Below, piece by piece: positions 18,348 to 27,204 of a DNA stretch of 51,929 nucleotides; the first letter of the stretch is position 1, and each line of letters opens with the position of its first letter. A program made the position numbers and the translations under genes. This stretch comes from a virus. The DNA is taken from positions 1-51,929 of IMG/VR virus record IMGVR_UViG_3300030085_002648. One strand, written 5' to 3'. The notes beneath the pieces were generated by a model. That model did not search any database. It had not been told where the DNA came from and saw nothing but the letters and a program-made list of their open reading frames with translations.

Positions 18348-19520
18348 ATGGCACTTTTAGTACCAAATATTGGTGAATTGGAGTCGCTTCGCTATTTGCT
18401 GAATGCTACTCACGAAATTCCCAGAAACTTAATTCTTAAGCTTTACACATCCAACACAACACCTGCTGAAGGAGATGTTCCTTCACAGACTGCTTACTAT
18501 GAGCCTTATGCTGATGGTAACACCAATGGTTATGGTACTGCTCCTAACACTAACTATCCATATGCAGTAAATAATCGCTCTGATCAAGACTATACCAACC
18601 AGACAGGTATTCTCTTGAATGGTAACCGTTGGGCGATTTCTACTGCTGGCGATCCTATCGCTTCTGGTACTGGCACTGGTTCTTCAGGTGCATATACCAT
18701 CTCAGTTGCCAGTGTAACTGGTACAATTAGCGTAGGTAACCTCGTCTCTGGTACTGGAATCGGTGCTGGCGCTAAGGTTTCTAGAGTAGATGGTGGAACT
18801 GTCGTTCTGACCGTTGCTAACTCTGGTGCTGTTTCAGGAACAATCAACTTCACTGGTGGAGTTACAACTGCTACATATCCCGAGCAAACTTTCACATTCT
18901 CAGCTGCCGCTGGTAACATCTATGGTTACTATCTGGCAAGAGCAAACAACATGCCACTGGCAATCCATGGTGTTGAGGATGCTGCTGCCGCTGCCGCTGC
19001 TACAACTCTGAACAAGGGTGATAACACTGATCCTTGTATCGGTACTGTTGGTCAGAACTTTATCACTCTGCCTAACGTTGCATCAATCATGGATGATATC
19101 TGTGTTGGTATGACCGTTGGGGGCAACAACGCTGTTCCTGGAGGCACAACAATCATCGGTATTGATCGTCTCCTGAGAATCATTTACCTCAGTGCTGATC
19201 TGACTGATAACATTCAGGTTGCTACCGACTCTTCCATCACTCTTGACTATAGCAAAGTAAGTGCTACTGGTCATAGTCTGACTGTTGGTGATGTTATCTA
19301 CATCGCTCAAGGCACAACCTCAACCGCTGTTGCTGGTACTTATACCGTATTTGAAGTACCCGATGCAAACACGTTCCACACCGTACCTGCTCTGCAGGGA
19401 ACTGGTGACCTGACTCTCCACAGCAGCATCATGTTCGCTGAGAGATTCACAAATGGTCCATACCCAATTCAGAACAACGGTGACCAAATTAAGATCACAC
19501 TTAATGTCAGCCTCGACTGA
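18348..19520 (+). CDS. virion structural protein, 390 residues
   Basis: A strong GGAGG ribosome site lies eleven bases before the ATG. The N-terminus (LRYLLNATHEIPRNLILKLY, then TSNTTPAEGD) is a recognisable marine-phage structural protein start, followed by an AGNIYGYYLAR segment near residue 190. An insertion between about residues 105 and 165 is built of Gly/Thr/Val/Ser turns (SVTGTISVGNLVSGTGIG). A second beta segment at 230-330 contains VGQNFITLPNVASIM and VSATGHSLTVGDVIYIAQG. Its own late promoter and a downstream hairpin make it a separate unit, suggesting it is made in quantity. The exact virion position is unknown. Confidence 0.75.
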   Translation: MALLVPNIGELESLRYLLNATHEIPRNLILKLYTSNTTPAEGDVPSQTAYYEPYADGNTNGYGTAPNTNYPYAVNNRSDQDYTNQTGILLNGNRWAISTAGDPIASGTGTGSSGAYTISVASVTGTISVGNLVSGTGIGAGAKVSRVDGGTVVLTVANSGAVSGTINFTGGVTTATYPEQTFTFSAAAGNIYGYYLARANNMPLAIHGVEDAAAAAAATTLNKGDNTDPCIGTVGQNFITLPNVASIMDDICVGMTVGGNNAVPGGTTIIGIDRLLRIIYLSADLTDNIQVATDSSITLDYSKVSATGHSLTVGDVIYIAQGTTSTAVAGTYTVFEVPDANTFHTVPALQGTGDLTLHSSIMFAERFTNGPYPIQNNGDQIKITLNVSLD

Positions 19521-19556
19521 TATATAGTATACATCTTATTTGTTATGTTTCTTTGT

Positions 19557-19580
19557 GGGGGGATTTATGTCCCCCCTTTT
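19557..19580 (+). terminator. hairpin terminator
   Basis: A seven-pair GC-rich stem (GGGGGGA with TCCCCCC), a loop of TTTATG, and four T afterwards. It lies 36 bases after the stop of the 390-residue gene and 18 bases before the next ATG. The T run is short, so termination may be partial. Confidence 0.6.
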
Positions 19581-19597
19581 AATGCAACGGGAACTTA

Positions 19598-22500
19598 ATG
19601 AACAACGTCTATATTTACGATTCATCACAGATTCATGTTTATGAAACCGAGGATTTCGGTAGCATCACTGATGTTGCTGCAACCGTGGTGGATCATGGCG
19701 TTAAGATGTTTGATTACATCGTTCAGGACGGCACCCCTGGTGTTGTAAATGGTGATTTTATTGTTCCTGTAGGTCAAGATTATATTGTAAATGAAGTTAC
19801 TGGATATATTGATTATGAGGACGTTTGGATTACTGAAACACTGTATCCAGTATCAGGTAATATCAACTTTAGTGGTGGAGAAGAAAACTCTGCCACTATA
19901 GTTTTTGTAGCAACTGCAGAACCAATTATACTGCGTGAGCGTGCTATTGTTATCAGAAAACAAGCATGGATTGGTTCTGGATCTCTATTTGAGATTGGCA
20001 GTGGTCTGGAGCGCATGGTTGCTCCGTATATTGGCGGTTCTGGTACATTACCGTCTATCAAGTATGGTGGTGCTGGAAATGATAGCACCACAAGCATCTA
20101 TAATGAAGATGCAGTAATAACCTATGGCAGTGATGTAGACTATGGATCAGTCTCTACTGCCGTAGGTTCTTCTAATGAATATGGTCAAATAACAGGAATA
20201 GTTACTGGAGGAGAGACCGACAACGGAAATATCGTTGACTTCGGTGGCAGCAATCCCTTCGGACTATTCAACATCAAAGGAATTGATGTTCTAAGTAATT
20301 CTTTTAGGGCATATAGCGGTTCTGGTTCACTTAGACTTCGTGGTAGCGTTGACGAAGCTCTTGACGAACCATTTAATCAAATTTACATTGTTGGTCGTGA
20401 TGTTGCGACAGGACAATTCATCAGAAGAGATGTCATTGGATTAAGATTCCATGGCGGAAATCCAGAAGCATTTGCAAGAGTAGGATATCAAGGCAGCGGA
20501 GTGCTGTTTGGATTCAATAGTGGTGATGAAGCGAAGGTATATGATTACACTACTGAGTCTGCAGTAACTTTAGAACCAGTTGCAGATAATGGTAGTGTTA
20601 CTACATCTCATATTGATGATGAAGATTATGGTCAGGTAACAGGAATAGTTACTGGTGGTGAGCTTGATAATGGAAGTATTACAATCAAACAAACCACCAG
20701 GGCGGCAGAAGGATTCTTTAGCGTCTCTGGTATCGCTCAAAGCGTCCGCAATCGTCATCATGTTGGTTCTGGATCCATTTCCATTGCTAAACATATTGAC
20801 TCCTATGGAGAGGGTCAGAGCAGCGATATTGCATTCTTACCACATTACAGAAGTCGTGGTGGTATTACACTTGCCAACCACATTATTCCTGATGCATTCG
20901 GCAGAATATATACTGGTTCTGGATCACTCTTTGAGATCGGTCAGAAGGATGAAAGAGCAGTATTCTCATATAAAGTTGGTTCTATACCTGTTACAGTTAC
21001 AGTACCAGAAATTGTACTTGCTCCTTGGAACGGAACTTCAGCATATACTGGAAGTAACATTAGTGCTGTAGCATCTGGAAATGGATCAGGTTCAAGTGGT
21101 GGATTTAATTCCAGCACAACAACATATTGGAGATTTACTGGTCAAGGTTCAAGTAATAACGCTGGTGCTAACCCAAGAATACTTACCTTGGGTCAACTTG
21201 ACCTAACAAATTATAATCAGTTTGAATTTACTGCGATTGCTGGCACTAGCAGTAATGGTGGAGAGAACTGTGATCCCGATGAAGATCTGCAACTCTGGTA
21301 CAGCACCAATGGTGGATTCTCATATACTTATATTACTAAGTTTGATGCTGAAGATGTAAGATTCACTGGAAGCACTTTTAGTCTCGTAACAGTTGACATT
21401 CCAGAAGCAGCAAAAACTAGCAATGTAGTATTAAAATTCCAACAAGATAAACATAGTGGTTCTGCTTTTGATCAATGGGGTATTGAATATGTTAAGTTAT
21501 TAGAGAGCACTACTGTAAGTTCAGGTTCAGGTCAAGTATACGATACAATTGATTCTGTTGATCAAGGAACTGTTGATCAGTCTGCTGGAACCAACGAAGA
21601 TTATGGAACGATCACGGAACCATTCACAAATGGAATTCAGGATTATGGTCAATTAATACCAGGATTCTTTAAGTTCGGCAATATTAATATTAGTGGTAGA
21701 GCATCTATACCATTCAAAGCATCATATCATGGATCTGGTGTACTTAACCCCACTGGTGGTCGCGCAACTGTACAATTTGCAGAACCTGCAGTTCAGGTTT
21801 ATAGTTACGGTCTCATTCAAAATCAGACCAGCAAAGGAGAATTCTTCAAGATTGTTGGTGGAATGTCACCCATCATCACAGTCAAAGGCACTTATTATAC
21901 ATCTGGTACTCTGTTCAGTTCTGGTGGTGGTATTGAATCGACAGTATTTGACTATAACGATTCCTCAATCGCAACAGTTGAGACTCCAATTGATAATGGT
22001 CAGATTACTTCTTCTTCTGGTTCTATCGCAGATTATGGTCAAATTACAGAATATGGTCTTGGTGAGACTGACTTTGGTCAGGTAGGAATTTTCCAGACTA
22101 CTAAACCATTTGGTAAGTTATATGAGTTGAGTGGTGGTGACATCGCTCATTCCAATCCAGTTGCATATCTTGGTTCTACTGCAAGAATTTCAATTACTGG
22201 TGGTTACAGCAACCTCAAGTTTGTTTCGCAGGCAGGTGAGTCTACAGCACTCTTTGAGATTAGAAATGGTCTTGGTGGAGAAGGAAATACATACGCAAAT
22301 GTCAAACCATTTATTGGATCTGGATCACTCTTCCATATTGGCGATAGACTTGAAAGTAAGACATACTCTTACACTACATCATCAATTCAAGAATCTAAAC
22401 AATATGAAGATAGGGGTATTGTATCTGATCCAGCAACAGTATTTGAGGATCATGGAATTGAAGTTATTACCAATGAGTATGATCCATCACTATCTGAAGA

Positions 22501-25500
22501 TTATGGTGATGTTAGTGATATCATCGGTGATGAAAATCCATTCGGACTCTATCGCATCTACGGTGCTGCAGAAGAGCAATATTTCCCAACCTTCAATTGG
22601 AATCGCCAGAGTCCTCCAATCAGAATCTTCAACGATCAGCAAGATCCTGCAGACTTTAGATTCCGTCCACATTGGAGAACTGATACTACTACAACTAATC
22701 CTCCAAGAATCAGCAATGGTCCAGGTGGAGAATTCCACACATATGCTCAGGCAAGACCTTTCATTGGCGGTGGAAGACTCTTCGGACTTGGCGATAAGTT
22801 TGAGAGCGCGACATTTAGATACACTACTGAATCTATAGTTGTCATAGAGACTCCTGTTGATTATGGTGGATTAGATAATGCAGATCCAGTAACTCTTTCT
22901 GCCTCAGAATTAACCAACCTTCAGTATAGCACTGATGGTGATGTTGTCCTGTCTCAAAATGGAAATGGATCAGGTTCAGGCGGTGGATTTGCCATCGGAG
23001 AACATATTAGATTTGCATCAGGCAGTGGATCTAGATGGTTTAGATTTACATATGATACTGCTCTTTATAACCAGATAGAAATTACTGGGATTAAAGGTAA
23101 TGGTAGTAATGGTGGCGAAGAACCAGACTCTGGAGAAGATTTAATTTTACAATATCTTGATGGTGGTGGTAGCTGGGTTACCATAGACACTATCATTGCA
23201 GAGAATGACACAAGTTTCAATACATTAAGCACTGTTGTCATTGCAATTCCTCAGGCAGCACAAAATAACGGTCAAGCATTTAGACTTTATCAAGTAAGTG
23301 CCAGTGGATCTCCATATGATCACTATGGAATTTCATCAATTAAGTTTGCCGAAACTTCAAGTGGAGGATCGCTAACAGAAGATTATGGTCAGATTACTGA
23401 TGTACTATCTGGTGGTGAATTTGACTATGGTCAAGTTGGTATTACTCAGACCACTGAATCTGCTACTGGTCTTTATCAACTCAGTGGCAAAGGTTTCGCA
23501 CAATTCTTACGCGGTCCTTATGTTGCCAAAGATGGTATTATCAAGATCTACAAAGGCAAGAGTGCGCCAACTGACTTTAGATTCATGCCTCATTGGAGGT
23601 CACGTCCATATGAGCAAGGTAAGCTTACTGGTATTGCTGAGACTTCAAGATCTAGAGATTTCGTTGGTGCAGGCAGACTCTTTAATCTTGGTGATAAATT
23701 TGAACGTGCAACATGGAATTATAATTCTGGATCTGTTGAGGTATTTGAAACTCCAGAAAATTATGGTTCAATTACTGATTCGGCACAAAATAATCTTGAC
23801 TACGGTCAAATAGATCAACTCCAAACTGGAGGAGATATTGATAATGGTCAGGTTGGTATTACTCAGACCACATATCCACTTACTGGATTATTCAGTTTCA
23901 CTGGAGCATCTACAGATCAATTCTTCCGTGGTCCTTATGTTGCCAAGGAAGGATTTATTAGATTCTATAAAGGTCAGAGTGCAGCCACTGACTTTAGATT
24001 CATGCCTCATTGGAGAGGTGTTCCTGACGAGCAGTTTAAAGTTTCTGGTTCTGCAGAAACTCCAAGAGGAAGAGATTTTGTTGGAACTGGATCACTATTC
24101 AAGATCGGTGATAAGATTGAGAAGAAAGTTTATAATTATACAACTGAATCTATTGAGGTTGTTGAGTCTGCACAAGACTTTGGTTCAATTACCACAACTG
24201 CTGGAACTGTAGAAGATTATGGAACAGTTGGTGGAAATAGCACAGGTGATATTGATTATGGTCAGGTCAATATTACGCATACCACACAACCATTTGGTCT
24301 GTTCAGATTCAGTGGAGAAGGTGCTGAAGTTAAGTCTTCCACACCTCCCGCTGAAAGATTTGAAATTAGTATTTCTGGTTCTGCGATTGAGAGAGTTACT
24401 TCTGGTGATGATGAGAATACAATTCTCTTCAACTTTACTGGATCTCTCACAGAAAGCTTCAGTAAAGGTCTTTACAGTGGATCTGGATCACTCTTCCACA
24501 TCGGTGATAGAATTGAAAGAAGAACATATCATTATAATACATCTTCTGTTGTTGCTGGAACAACCGATGAAGATCTCGGAACCGTTGGATCCACACATTC
24601 AACAGCAGAAGATTACGGTTCGGTAACAAATGCTTATCTGCCACCAACTATTGATCACGGTGATCTAGTTATTCTTCCTGGCAAAGAGAATCCATTCGGT
24701 CTGTTCAGAATTGCTGGTGGAGACAGTGGACATAAACAAACATTTGCTGGTGATTTTGGTGGTTCACTCTTTACTGCTGGATCTTCCGCCGAAGTTGTCG
24801 GATTCAACCCACCAGAAGAAACCTTCCTCTTCGGATTCTCTGGTGCTGCAGTTGAGAAACATGTTGAAAATTATGTTGGATCTGGATTCATCAAATATCC
24901 AGAGGATACTCCTCTGGCACCAAATGCTGCCGTCAGATTCCGTCCTCACTGGAGAGGAGCACCTGATCATAGTCCTAAAATTCTGGGTACTGCAGTTTCA
25001 GCATTCAAGGGTGCTTATGTATCCAAGGGTGTCTTCTCCAGAATGTACACCCATGATAAGGGTGAAGAATGGCTCAGATATCGTCCATCACCTCGTTATG
25101 TCAACTCCATCTACGGCAAGATCGGTGGTTCTGCATTCGTCAACGGCGACGGTGGAACTCGCAAGATCAGCGTATTCGGTTACTATGGTGATGACAGAGA
25201 TCCTGGAACTTCTGGTTCACTGTTCGGAATTGGTGGTGCAGCAGAATCCAGAGGTATCACACCTCCGTTAGAAGATACAGTTATCTTCACACTGAATGGC
25301 ACCGCTGCTTCCAAGTTCAACCCACATTGGAGAGGTCGCCCAGACGGATCACCAAGATTGTCTGGTACTCCAGAACTGCAACTCTTATTCAACATCTTCA
25401 CTAATCCTGAAGGTGAGAAATTTAATGTTTATGGAGATGCAGTCCCTGTACGAACCATTAATTATGATGGTTCTGGAACACTCTTCACTGCTGGATCTTC

Positions 25501-26935
25501 CGCCGAGGTTGTTGGATTCAACCCAGATATTGAGACTAGAGCATTCAAGTTTAGTGGTGAACCCATCGTTCGTATCCGCGTTATCCTATTCGGTGGCGGA
25601 TCAATGTTCGGATTTGGCAGTGGTGCTGAATCTACAACAATTGCAGTACCAGAATCTACAGTTCTGTTCGTACCTTCTGGTGCTGCAGTACCAGTTATCA
25701 CTCTTAATTATGATGGTTCTGGAACCGAAGTTATTAGTGGTACTGCAACAGAAAAACGTACAGCATCTCATGTTGGCGATGGTTCACTCTTCGGTACTGG
25801 TGGTGCAGCAGAAGCAGTTGCAGTCAGTGAAGCAGAAAGCACAGCACTGTTTGTTCCTTCTGGTGGCGATCAGAATTCCTTCACCAGAACTAAGCAAGGA
25901 TCTGGTTCTGCAGCAATTAATGGAAATGCAGTTCCAGTTATCACTCTCAACTTTAGTGGTTCTGGATCACTCTTCTCTATCGGTGGTGCAGCAGAATCTG
26001 CAACTGTTGCTGAAGAATCTACAGGACTCTTTGAATTCAATGGTACTGCCGAACCAGTCATTAGAACTCGCGGATTTGCTGGTTCTGGTTCACTCTTCTC
26101 TATCGGTGGTGGTGAAGAAATTGCCACTGTTGCAGAAGAATCTACAGGACTCTTTACAGTTTCGGGCAAAGCACAAGCACCATTCGCCCGCACAAAGATT
26201 GGTTCTGGTACAACATTCGTCTCTGGAGATTCCAAAAACAGAGCAACCAGAATCTACGCAGGCGAAGGTCAACTTTCAACGTTCGGTGGCGGAGCAGAAG
26301 TTGTTGGATTCAATCCAGCAGAAGAAACTGTTCTTTACGAATTTGGTGGAACTGCCGAACCAGTCATCAGAACTCGCGGATTCAATGCTTCTGGATCCGC
26401 AAGTGTCAGTGGCGAAGCAGTCCCTGTCATCACTCTCAATTTCATTGGATCTGGCAATCTTACTACATTCGGTGGTGGCGCTGAATCCAGAACAATTGAT
26501 GTTGAGAACACTACTCTGTTTGAAACACGCGGTGGTGCTACAGAATCCTTCACTAAGGGCAACTATGATACTGAAGGATCAACTAAGGTTTCGGGTGAAG
26601 CAACAGATATCAAACTCACATTTGGTAACGAAGTATTTGCATATGTTAGTGCCTCTGGAAATGCAGATGAATCTAAGACTGATGATTATGTTGGTTCTGG
26701 TTCACTCTTCTCAGTCGTCAGCACAACAATTGCAAGAACAATTGATTATGACGAAACATCAGTCGGGGCACAAGGAGAGGTTGTTTCTACAAGTCTGTTT
26801 AGAATTAGTGGAGAAAACCCAGGAAGTGTTACTAGAATCACACAACCCACCACCGCAGAATTTAGAGTCGGCGGAGTCTCAGATAATAAGGTTATCCTCT
26901 TTAGCCCACCAAGAACTTACAGCACTATAATATAA
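19598..26935 (+). CDS. 2445-residue repeat-built virion protein
   Basis: A single uninterrupted frame made almost wholly of diverged repeats. From the N-terminus to about residue 1706 there are nine clear cycles and one N-terminal partial one. Each has a GSGSLFxIG turn, a YxYTTESI strand, then two or three short (D/E)YGxI/V strands, then a QTTxPxGLFxFSG segment. PHWR motifs recur between cycles. Two jelly-roll-like modules are inserted within cycles (residues about 465-640 and 1095-1255). From about 1715 to 2400 a shorter repeat takes over, with GSGSLFSIGG, AEES and LFxFxG elements. There is no signal peptide or membrane segment. An extended fibre or decorating structure at the tail is likely. 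The long Leu-rich frames overlapping it are by-products of its repeated codons. Confidence 0.8.
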   Translation: MNNVYIYDSSQIHVYETEDFGSITDVAATVVDHGVKMFDYIVQDGTPGVVNGDFIVPVGQDYIVNEVTGYIDYEDVWITETLYPVSGNINFSGGEENSATIVFVATAEPIILRERAIVIRKQAWIGSGSLFEIGSGLERMVAPYIGGSGTLPSIKYGGAGNDSTTSIYNEDAVITYGSDVDYGSVSTAVGSSNEYGQITGIVTGGETDNGNIVDFGGSNPFGLFNIKGIDVLSNSFRAYSGSGSLRLRGSVDEALDEPFNQIYIVGRDVATGQFIRRDVIGLRFHGGNPEAFARVGYQGSGVLFGFNSGDEAKVYDYTTESAVTLEPVADNGSVTTSHIDDEDYGQVTGIVTGGELDNGSITIKQTTRAAEGFFSVSGIAQSVRNRHHVGSGSISIAKHIDSYGEGQSSDIAFLPHYRSRGGITLANHIIPDAFGRIYTGSGSLFEIGQKDERAVFSYKVGSIPVTVTVPEIVLAPWNGTSAYTGSNISAVASGNGSGSSGGFNSSTTTYWRFTGQGSSNNAGANPRILTLGQLDLTNYNQFEFTAIAGTSSNGGENCDPDEDLQLWYSTNGGFSYTYITKFDAEDVRFTGSTFSLVTVDIPEAAKTSNVVLKFQQDKHSGSAFDQWGIEYVKLLESTTVSSGSGQVYDTIDSVDQGTVDQSAGTNEDYGTITEPFTNGIQDYGQLIPGFFKFGNINISGRASIPFKASYHGSGVLNPTGGRATVQFAEPAVQVYSYGLIQNQTSKGEFFKIVGGMSPIITVKGTYYTSGTLFSSGGGIESTVFDYNDSSIATVETPIDNGQITSSSGSIADYGQITEYGLGETDFGQVGIFQTTKPFGKLYELSGGDIAHSNPVAYLGSTARISITGGYSNLKFVSQAGESTALFEIRNGLGGEGNTYANVKPFIGSGSLFHIGDRLESKTYSYTTSSIQESKQYEDRGIVSDPATVFEDHGIEVITNEYDPSLSEDYGDVSDIIGDENPFGLYRIYGAAEEQYFPTFNWNRQSPPIRIFNDQQDPADFRFRPHWRTDTTTTNPPRISNGPGGEFHTYAQARPFIGGGRLFGLGDKFESATFRYTTESIVVIETPVDYGGLDNADPVTLSASELTNLQYSTDGDVVLSQNGNGSGSGGGFAIGEHIRFASGSGSRWFRFTYDTALYNQIEITGIKGNGSNGGEEPDSGEDLILQYLDGGGSWVTIDTIIAENDTSFNTLSTVVIAIPQAAQNNGQAFRLYQVSASGSPYDHYGISSIKFAETSSGGSLTEDYGQITDVLSGGEFDYGQVGITQTTESATGLYQLSGKGFAQFLRGPYVAKDGIIKIYKGKSAPTDFRFMPHWRSRPYEQGKLTGIAETSRSRDFVGAGRLFNLGDKFERATWNYNSGSVEVFETPENYGSITDSAQNNLDYGQIDQLQTGGDIDNGQVGITQTTYPLTGLFSFTGASTDQFFRGPYVAKEGFIRFYKGQSAATDFRFMPHWRGVPDEQFKVSGSAETPRGRDFVGTGSLFKIGDKIEKKVYNYTTESIEVVESAQDFGSITTTAGTVEDYGTVGGNSTGDIDYGQVNITHTTQPFGLFRFSGEGAEVKSSTPPAERFEISISGSAIERVTSGDDENTILFNFTGSLTESFSKGLYSGSGSLFHIGDRIERRTYHYNTSSVVAGTTDEDLGTVGSTHSTAEDYGSVTNAYLPPTIDHGDLVILPGKENPFGLFRIAGGDSGHKQTFAGDFGGSLFTAGSSAEVVGFNPPEETFLFGFSGAAVEKHVENYVGSGFIKYPEDTPLAPNAAVRFRPHWRGAPDHSPKILGTAVSAFKGAYVSKGVFSRMYTHDKGEEWLRYRPSPRYVNSIYGKIGGSAFVNGDGGTRKISVFGYYGDDRDPGTSGSLFGIGGAAESRGITPPLEDTVIFTLNGTAASKFNPHWRGRPDGSPRLSGTPELQLLFNIFTNPEGEKFNVYGDAVPVRTINYDGSGTLFTAGSSAEVVGFNPDIETRAFKFSGEPIVRIRVILFGGGSMFGFGSGAESTTIAVPESTVLFVPSGAAVPVITLNYDGSGTEVISGTATEKRTASHVGDGSLFGTGGAAEAVAVSEAESTALFVPSGGDQNSFTRTKQGSGSAAINGNAVPVITLNFSGSGSLFSIGGAAESATVAEESTGLFEFNGTAEPVIRTRGFAGSGSLFSIGGGEEIATVAEESTGLFTVSGKAQAPFARTKIGSGTTFVSGDSKNRATRIYAGEGQLSTFGGGAEVVGFNPAEETVLYEFGGTAEPVIRTRGFNASGSASVSGEAVPVITLNFIGSGNLTTFGGGAESRTIDVENTTLFETRGGATESFTKGNYDTEGSTKVSGEATDIKLTFGNEVFAYVSASGNADESKTDDYVGSGSLFSVVSTTIARTIDYDETSVGAQGEVVSTSLFRISGENPGSVTRITQPTTAEFRVGGVSDNKVILFSPPRTYSTII
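23385..24218 (+). repeat. two tandem copies of a 417-base unit
   Basis: Corresponding landmarks are exactly 417 bases (139 codons) apart: the GTTGGTATTACTCAGACCA block at 23435 and 23852, the GGTCCTTATGTTGCC block at 23513 and 23930, and the CTGACTTTAGATTCATG block at 23571 and 23988. This in-frame duplication is more recent than the rest of the array. Confidence 0.8.
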
Positions 26936-26942
26936 TAATTTG

Positions 26943-26950
26943 TATAAATA
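26943..26950 (+). promoter_or_regulatory. late promoter motif
   Basis: A perfect TATAAATA in the 44-base gap before the 62-residue Mtd_N-like gene. It could drive that gene and the 1870-residue protein after it. Confidence 0.65.
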
Positions 26951-26979
26951 AAAGAAGAAAATCTCCAGCTTAGATAGAA

Positions 26980-27168
26980 ATGACTACCCAAGTTCAATTC
27001 CGACGAGGAACGACTGCCCAGCATCAAACTTTCATCGGTGCTGAAGGTGAAATCACTGTTGATACTGATAAAAATACCGCTGTTGTGCATGACGGGGTGA
27101 GAGCTGGTGGACATGAACTGGCAACTCAAAGACAACTAGTTGCCCTAGCAGTGGCACTTGGTATTTGA
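26980..27168 (+). CDS. small Mtd_N-like protein
   Basis: A 62-residue protein with the pattern VQFRRGTTAQHQTF..AEGE...DTDKNTAVVHDGV. That is the signature of the N-terminal domain of major tropism determinant and many tail fibres (RRGT, AEGE, DT.., HDG). In those proteins it is a small trimeric domain anchoring a longer fibre. Here nothing follows it in the same frame, so it is a free-standing version. It lies under its own late promoter, with 36 bases to the next gene. A fibre adaptor or attachment role is inferred. Confidence 0.75.
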   Translation: MTTQVQFRRGTTAQHQTFIGAEGEITVDTDKNTAVVHDGVRAGGHELATQRQLVALAVALGI

Positions 27169-27204
27169 TTCTGTAAACCACATATAAACGTAGGAAATTA
27201 ACAA

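Noticed and set aside
25296-26930. 544-residue Leu/Gln-rich frame overlapping the giant repeat protein (with similar ones at 20655, 21693, 22131, 23385, 23838, 24219 and 24711)
   Set aside because: Created by the repeated codons of the real gene read one base out of step. There is no ribosome site, the composition is unlike a folded protein, and the real frame is continuous for 2445 codons.
19598-26935. CRISPR-like or direct-repeat non-coding array
   Set aside because: The repeats are in-frame, diverged and coding, with no uniform spacers.
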